A stretch of DNA of 9,479 nt from Akkermansia sp. (lineage in GTDB: Bacteria > Verrucomicrobiota > Verrucomicrobiia > Verrucomicrobiales > Akkermansiaceae): NCBI GenBank assembly GCA_020047775.1, contig JAIFNK010000184.1, forward strand, positions 1 through 9,479. Direction: 5' to 3'. The notes below the pieces were generated by a model. It did not search any database and was not told where the DNA came from. It was given only the letters and a program-made list of their open reading frames with translations. This document shows positions 5,112 to 9,479 of this stretch, piece after piece (within the stretch, counting starts at the first letter, position 1; every line of letters begins with the position of its first letter). The translations under genes were made by a program, and so were the position numbers.

Positions 5112-7889
5112 ATGCGACATCCAAATACCAGACGATATTCCCACCTCACAGTTGCGCTGTTTGGTTGGATGATGGGCGGAGTTCAAGCCGCGCCGCCGGA
5201 AAAGCCGACCGCCAGCGCCCTGCCTGCCCTGGTGGGCAGCGCCTCCGTTGCGGACTTGCGGTGCGAATATCTGGTCGAGCCGCTGGGCATCGACACGTCG
5301 TTGCCCCGGTTCAGTTGGAAGCTGATAGATGGTGCCGGGATACGCGGGCAGTGTCAGTCGGCCTGCCAAATCGTGGTGGAAGCTGAAGCGGCAGACGGCT
5401 CGCCGGGCCGGACGGTGTTGTGGGATTCGGGAAAGGTTGTGTCGTCGGAATCCGTGAATTTTCGCTATGGCGGTGCGCCGCTGACGTCCGGGCGGATCTG
5501 TTACTGGAAGGTTCGGGTCTGGGATAAAGACGACAAAGCAACGGATTGGAGTCCGCCAGCCCGGTTTTCGGTTGGGCTTTTAAATCCCACGGATTGGGAA
5601 GGTGAATGGATCCGCTACCGCGAGGCCGACAACGTCCAGCACATCTGGTATCGGAAGAATTTCAGCCTGGAGAGCGTGCCCGCGCATGCCCTCGCCTACC
5701 TGTGCTCGATTGGCTATCATGAGATATATGTGAATGGAAAAAAGATCGGGACGCGGGTGCTGGCACCGGTTGTCACCAATCTGGAGAAGCGCGGCATTTA
5801 CGTCACCTATGACATCGCGAGCGAACTGAGGCCGGGCGACAACGTGATCGCAGTCTGGACCGGGCCGGGCTGGGCGCGCTCGGAAGGCTCCTATGGCAAG
5901 GGTGTTTGGAAACAGGATTCGATCTTCAAGTGCCAGGTGAATTTCGCCAATGGATTCAAGCTTCACACGGACGCGAGTTGGAAATGCCGGATCAGTTCCA
6001 GCGAGAATCTCGGGCTGTGGAAGGGTGGGGGAGAAGGCGAATATGGTGGCGAGTTGATCGATGCCCGCAGGCACCTCAAGGATTGGAATCTGCCGTCATG
6101 CGACGACACCGACTGGGCGAATGCCTCGGTCTATCAGAAGTCGCTGGTGCTGTCCGCCGAGATGCAGGAACCGGATCGAAAGTTGGAGCAGTTGCGACCG
6201 GTGAAGATAACGGAAAAGGACGGACAATACACCTTCGACATGGGCCGGAATTTCACCGGTTGGCTGGAATTCGACCTGCGGGATGGCAAGCCCGGGGAGA
6301 TCGTCAAATTCATGACCGCCAACCGCGCCGGCGAGACGGTGGAATTCAAGCAGGAGAGCCACTACATCCATGACGCGAGCGGAAAAGGCACCTTCTCCCA
6401 CCGTTTCAACTACATGGCGGGCCGCTGGATCACGGTTGCCGGGCTTTCGTCACCGCCCAGCCTTAATGACCTGCGAGGTTACATCGTCACCAACGACCGC
6501 AAGCGGACCGGGCATTTCGATTGCTCGAAGGATCTGTTCAACCGGATTTACGAAACGGATTTGCGGACCTATCAGGCATGCACGGTGAACGGGGTGACCA
6601 TGGATTGCCCGCACCGCGAACGTTTCGGTTATGGCGAGATCGCGCTGGCCTGCACCTGGGGCTGTGCGATCCCCAATTTCGAGTCCGCGGCCTACTATCG
6701 GAAGACCGCCCGCGACTGGTTTGACGTGCAGCGCGAGGACGGCTTCGTGAACACGATCGCGCCCCAGGTTTACAAGGGCGCCGGTGGCACGCTCTGGAGC
6801 AGCGCGCCGGTTACCATGAGCTGGGAATACTTCAAGGCATACGGCGACAAGCAGCAGCTCGAGCAGGCCTATCAGCCGATGAAACGGTGGCTGGACTACC
6901 TGCATCGTTTTGTTTCTCCCGACGGCGTCCTGACCAGCTATGAGAAAGCGTCCCGCTTTCTGGGTGACTGGGCGACGCCGCATGGCAGCGAATATGGCGA
7001 CACGCCGGAGGCCGGGCTGTTCAACAATTGTGTGTATGCGTATTGCCTCGATGTCCTCACGCAGGCTGCCGCGATTCTGGATAGACCCGAGGATGTGACG
7101 ACCTATTCGGAACGGTTGGCGCAGCTCCGGAAGAGCGCGCACCGGCAGTTCTTCAACGAAGCGAACAAGAACTACATCGACGGCCGGCAGTTGGCGATGG
7201 CTTTTCCGCTCTACACCGGCATCACTCCGGAGGCTGAAAAACAGGCGGTTTTCGCCCATTTCGTGGCGGAGATCAGCACGCGCAAACCCTACCTCGACAC
7301 CGGCAGCTCCGGCCTGCCGATCCTGCTGAAGTTCCTTGTCGAGGATGCCGAGCGGGCGGATTTGCTATACTCATGCCTGACCCGCACGGAGTATCCGGGA
7401 TACGGTTTCTTTCTGGATTCCGGAGAGACGGCCTGGCCTGAGTATTGGAAAATCGAAGGCGAAGCCAGCCGCATCCACACCTGCTATACGGGCATCGCCG
7501 GCTATTTCATCAAGGCCATCGGCGGCATCCGCCCGGATCCGGCCGCCTATGGAATGAAGAAGTTCATGATCAAACCGAAGCTGGTGGGTGATCTCACTCA
7601 TGCCAGCGCCACAAGCGATTCGCTTTATGGAACCATCGTCAGCAAATGGTCGCGCTCCGGAACCACCGGCACCTTCGACGTTGAAGTGCCGCCGAACACG
7701 ACCGCCACGGTCTTCATCCCGGCTGCGGATGGCGGCGACGTCAATGAGGGCGGCCAACCCGCCGCCAATGCCCATGGCGTGACGTATTGCGGCAAGGACG
7801 GCAGGGACCAGGTGTTCGAAGTCGCCTCCGGAATCTATCGTTTCATGAGTTCGTCGGTTCCGTCGGCTTCATTACAAATGGATAGATAA
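5112..7889 (+). CDS. Secreted alpha-L-rhamnosidase, GH78
   Basis: This 925-residue protein hydrolyses terminal alpha-L-rhamnose by an inverting mechanism. Residues 1-26 look like a signal peptide (RR, hydrophobic LTVALFGWMMGG, VQA before APP), so export is likely. Domains read in order are an Ig-like N-terminal module (about 47-155, LRCEYLVEPLGIDTSLPRFSW), a rhamnosidase N domain (about 190-350, with YGGELIDAR), a beta-sandwich (about 355-455), the (alpha/alpha)6 catalytic barrel (about 460-800), and a C-terminal beta domain. The block MDCPHRERFGYGEIAL places Asp498 and the probable general acid Glu503. SGETAWPEYW near the barrel end places the probable general base Glu777. The frame stays open upstream to 4932, but that part is arginine-rich, overlaps the hipA relic and lacks a signal peptide, so ATG 5112 is chosen. 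No Shine-Dalgarno is obvious. Confidence 0.92.
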   Translation: MRHPNTRRYSHLTVALFGWMMGGVQAAPPEKPTASALPALVGSASVADLRCEYLVEPLGIDTSLPRFSWKLIDGAGIRGQCQSACQIVVEAEAADGSPGRTVLWDSGKVVSSESVNFRYGGAPLTSGRICYWKVRVWDKDDKATDWSPPARFSVGLLNPTDWEGEWIRYREADNVQHIWYRKNFSLESVPAHALAYLCSIGYHEIYVNGKKIGTRVLAPVVTNLEKRGIYVTYDIASELRPGDNVIAVWTGPGWARSEGSYGKGVWKQDSIFKCQVNFANGFKLHTDASWKCRISSSENLGLWKGGGEGEYGGELIDARRHLKDWNLPSCDDTDWANASVYQKSLVLSAEMQEPDRKLEQLRPVKITEKDGQYTFDMGRNFTGWLEFDLRDGKPGEIVKFMTANRAGETVEFKQESHYIHDASGKGTFSHRFNYMAGRWITVAGLSSPPSLNDLRGYIVTNDRKRTGHFDCSKDLFNRIYETDLRTYQACTVNGVTMDCPHRERFGYGEIALACTWGCAIPNFESAAYYRKTARDWFDVQREDGFVNTIAPQVYKGAGGTLWSSAPVTMSWEYFKAYGDKQQLEQAYQPMKRWLDYLHRFVSPDGVLTSYEKASRFLGDWATPHGSEYGDTPEAGLFNNCVYAYCLDVLTQAAAILDRPEDVTTYSERLAQLRKSAHRQFFNEANKNYIDGRQLAMAFPLYTGITPEAEKQAVFAHFVAEISTRKPYLDTGSSGLPILLKFLVEDAERADLLYSCLTRTEYPGYGFFLDSGETAWPEYWKIEGEASRIHTCYTGIAGYFIKAIGGIRPDPAAYGMKKFMIKPKLVGDLTHASATSDSLYGTIVSKWSRSGTTGTFDVEVPPNTTATVFIPAADGGDVNEGGQPAANAHGVTYCGKDGRDQVFEVASGIYRFMSSSVPSASLQMDR

Positions 7890-8038
7890 TACATGATGGG
7901 AATGGTCGGGCACCCTCGGCAACGATTGGAGCAGGGATGGTGTGATCGAAGAACCTCCCATGTCCCACTCCATGACTGGGGAACCCGTTACGCACAGCAT
8001 TCCGTGATCGCGCCTTTTTTACACAGACATCCGAAATA

Positions 8039-8815
8039 ATGAAGAACCACCACCGTATGATCACCATGACACGAAAAATTTGCCTGGTCGCCTTGACCGC
8101 CCTGCTCGCTTCCGCTTCCGCTTCCGTGTTCGCTGAGCCCGCACCGAAACAGATGAAGTTATTCCTGTTGATCGGGCAGTCAAACATGTCGGGCCGAGGG
8201 AAAGTGGAAGCGCAGGACCAGGTGGAGAATCCACGCATCTTCATGCTCACCAAGGATCTGCAATGGATGCCTGCCAAGGATCCGCTGCATTTCGACAAAC
8301 CGGCCACAGGTGTCGGCCTCGGCTCGGAGTTTGCACGTGAAATCCACAAGGCCGATCCGAAAGCCAGCATCGGGCTCATTCCCTGCGCTGTCGGTGGAAC
8401 TTCCCTCGATCAATGGAAGTCCGGTGGACCGCTCTACTCTGCCGCCGTCACCCGGGCCAAGGAGGCGATGAAACAAGGGAAGCTCGCAGGCATTCTCTGG
8501 CACCAGGGAGAATCCGACAGCGGCAATCCGAAGAATGTGGCGACCTACGCAGACCGTTTGGATGGGATGATCGGACAACTCCGCAAGGATTTGGATGCGG
8601 AAAAAGTTCCGGTGGTGCTCGGCGAGTTGATTCGTGAATTCAAGACCAATGACTCCATCAACGTGGAACTGGCAGTAGCCGCGAAGAAGATTCCCATGTG
8701 TGCTCTGGTCAGCTCGGAAGGCTTGGGTAAGAAGCAACTCCACTTCGGTGCCGCCGACCTCCGCACGTTTGGCCAGCGCTATGCCGTGGAGTATTTGAAA
8801 TTGGCAAAACCTTGA
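8039..8815 (+). CDS. Secreted SGNH-type acetylesterase, sialate O-acetylesterase/CE6-like
   Basis: The 258-residue product begins with a signal peptide (RKICLVALTALLASASASVFA, cleavage before EPAP). ATG 8066 (residue 10) is an equally good start. The mature protein carries LFLLIGQSNMSG (nucleophile Ser48), GVGLGSEFA, a CAVGGTSLDQW block, ILWHQGESD (154-160) and LHFGAADLRTFGQRYA with His235. These are the blocks of the SASA/DUF303 carbohydrate esterases that remove O-acetyl groups from glycans. The Asp normally found three residues before the catalytic His (DxxHF) is Lys232 here, so the charge relay may be altered. The gene lies 149 bases after the GH78 gene on the same strand; that spacer shows no convincing terminator or promoter. 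Deacetylation of a rhamnose-containing glycan is inferred from context. Confidence 0.88.
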   Translation: MKNHHRMITMTRKICLVALTALLASASASVFAEPAPKQMKLFLLIGQSNMSGRGKVEAQDQVENPRIFMLTKDLQWMPAKDPLHFDKPATGVGLGSEFAREIHKADPKASIGLIPCAVGGTSLDQWKSGGPLYSAAVTRAKEAMKQGKLAGILWHQGESDSGNPKNVATYADRLDGMIGQLRKDLDAEKVPVVLGELIREFKTNDSINVELAVAAKKIPMCALVSSEGLGKKQLHFGAADLRTFGQRYAVEYLKLAKP

Positions 8816-8850
8816 CTTGAATAACACGGACATTGAGCGATATGCACGGC

Positions 8851-9003
8851 ACCCATGACATCGGTGGCCTTACCTTCGCGGAGGGCACCGTCACGCTAAC
8901 GGTTGGAACCGCTCTCCGCATGGCTGGAAAGATCTGGATGGATGCCGCTGCGGGGCTGACCGCAGCGGTCGCAACTCCGGCCAGTGGTGGCACTGCCGGC
9001 CAA
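8851..9003 (+). pseudogene. Possible fragment of an autotransporter-type beta-strand repeat protein
   Basis: One frame reads IGGLTFAEGTVTLTVGTALRMAG and then DAAAGLTAAVATPASGGTAG. This resembles the autotransporter-associated beta-strand repeats of large secreted verrucomicrobial proteins (L-x-F-x-x-G, hydrophobic strand, isolated ISG-x-AG turn), but the lysine-threonine-rich repeat that normally follows is missing and the frame ends at 9066. There is no proper start or signal peptide. It is probably a relic left between the esterase and the GH106 gene, though a chance resemblance cannot be excluded. Confidence 0.4.
8945..8968. repeat. Strong hairpin, 9-bp perfect arms
   Basis: CCGCTGCGG (8945-8953) and CCGCAGCGG (8960-8968) pair perfectly around GGCTGA. 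It lies 130 bases after the esterase stop. No T-tract follows, so it is not an intrinsic terminator, but it could stabilise the esterase transcript or arise from Ala/Thr-rich coding sequence. Confidence 0.4.
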
Positions 9004-9030
9004 TCCAACATCACCCTCGCGCGCCTTGCC

Positions 9031-9047
9031 CTGCATTCCCAATGCAG
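9031..9047. repeat. Hairpin, 7-bp perfect arms, 36 bases before the GH106 start
   Basis: CTGCATT (9031-9037) and AATGCAG (9041-9047) pair around CCC. No T-tract follows. It could affect mRNA processing between the esterase and GH106 genes, or be an operator-like palindrome. Confidence 0.35.
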
Positions 9048-9082
9048 CCACCTGAATCATTTCTAACGATTTAATCCGCGTC

Positions 9083-9479
9083 ATGAAATTCACCCTGATC
9101 TCCCTGTTGTCGCTTCTCGCGGGCTTTGCCACATTATCGGCCGCGCCCTTGGACGAAACGTTTGCCAACCCGCCCGACGAGTCGAAGCCCTGGTGTTACT
9201 GGTATTGGTTGAATAACAATATATCGAGGGACGGCGTCACCAAGGATTTGGAGGCGATGAAAAAGGTCGGTATCAAACTGGCGATGATCGGCAACATCCA
9301 GGGCGGGGGATCCGTGAAAATGTTCTCGCCGGAATGGTATGAAATCACCCGTCACGCGCTCAGGGAGGCAAACCGTCTATCCATCGAGTTGATGATGTTC
9401 AACGCGCCCGGATGGAGCCAGTCCGGTGGACCATGGATCACGCCGGAGCAATCCATGCGGCGGGTCGCTTGGACTGAAA
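9083..9479 (+). CDS. Secreted GH106-type alpha-L-rhamnosidase (N-terminal part, runs off window)
   Basis: From ATG 9083 the frame is open to the window end (132 codons plus one base). Residues 1-20 form a signal peptide (LISLLSLLAGFATLSA before APLD). The mature start matches the family signature: FANPPDESKPWCYWYWLNN, GVTKDLEAMKKVGIKLAMI, then FSPEWYEITRHALREANRL and MMFNAPGWSQSGGPWITPEQSM. This is the N-terminal part of the GH106 barrel, the second inverting alpha-L-rhamnosidase family, unrelated in fold to GH78; complete members are often around 1,000 residues. Catalytic residues lie beyond the window. It lies 267 bases after the esterase on the same strand and may be co-transcribed. No Shine-Dalgarno is visible before the start. 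Confidence 0.85.
   Translation, partial: MKFTLISLLSLLAGFATLSAAPLDETFANPPDESKPWCYWYWLNNNISRDGVTKDLEAMKKVGIKLAMIGNIQGGGSVKMFSPEWYEITRHALREANRLSIELMMFNAPGWSQSGGPWITPEQSMRRVAWTE

Noticed and set aside
7890..8038. Possible terminator or riboswitch-like structure between the GH78 and esterase genes
   Set aside because: Only short imperfect pairings were found. The T6 run near 8015 has no GC-rich stem before it.
1..9479. CRISPR array, insertion sequence ends or long tandem repeats
   Set aside because: No regularly spaced repeats and no transposase or terminal inverted repeats could be seen.

Overview
The window looks like a piece of a Verrucomicrobiota chromosome, perhaps Luteolibacter/Akkermansiaceae-like. 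This is inferred from gene content: an LplT-type lipid transporter fused to an acyltransferase, neighbouring GH78 and GH106 rhamnosidase genes, GC-rich sequence, start sites without clear Shine-Dalgarno sequences, and small orphan ORFs of a type I associate with that phylum. No database search was possible.

Layout. (1) 1-1469, minus strand: 5' part of a lysophospholipid transporter/acyltransferase fusion gene that runs off the left edge. (2) 1702-1778: tRNA-Arg(ACG), intact and with encoded CCA. (3) 1949-2955: a tyrosine-recombinase (integrase) gene just downstream of the tRNA, the classic position for a tRNA-targeting island. It is broken by a frameshift near its N-terminus and lacks its C-terminus, including the tyrosine nucleophile. 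Two 10-bp direct repeats precede it and a third partial copy lies at 3734. (4) 3061-3682: two small overlapping unknown ORFs; the second has a sigma-region-4/HTH-like segment and is followed by a strong hairpin. (5) About 3842-5043: four gene fragments fused head to tail on the plus strand: an AbiEii/MNT-like nucleotidyltransferase, a Fic domain protein, a HipB-like antitoxin and a HipA-like kinase. All are truncated, stopped or frameshifted. (6) 5112-9479, plus strand: an intact locus for rhamnose-containing glycans, comprising a secreted GH78 alpha-L-rhamnosidase, a secreted SGNH/CE6-like acetylesterase, a fragment resembling an autotransporter beta-strand repeat, and the start of a secreted GH106-type rhamnosidase that runs off the right edge.

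How the parts relate. The left side is housekeeping (phospholipid repair, tRNA). The centre is the scar of an integrated element whose recombinase and toxin-antitoxin-like modules have decayed. The right side is an accessory catabolic locus: the esterase may deacetylate a rhamnose-containing polysaccharide so that two unrelated rhamnosidase families can trim it. I found no convincing new system. The most interesting points are the fused graveyard of toxin/antitoxin-type genes, the HTH ORF pair with its hairpin, and the esterase with an atypical catalytic motif.
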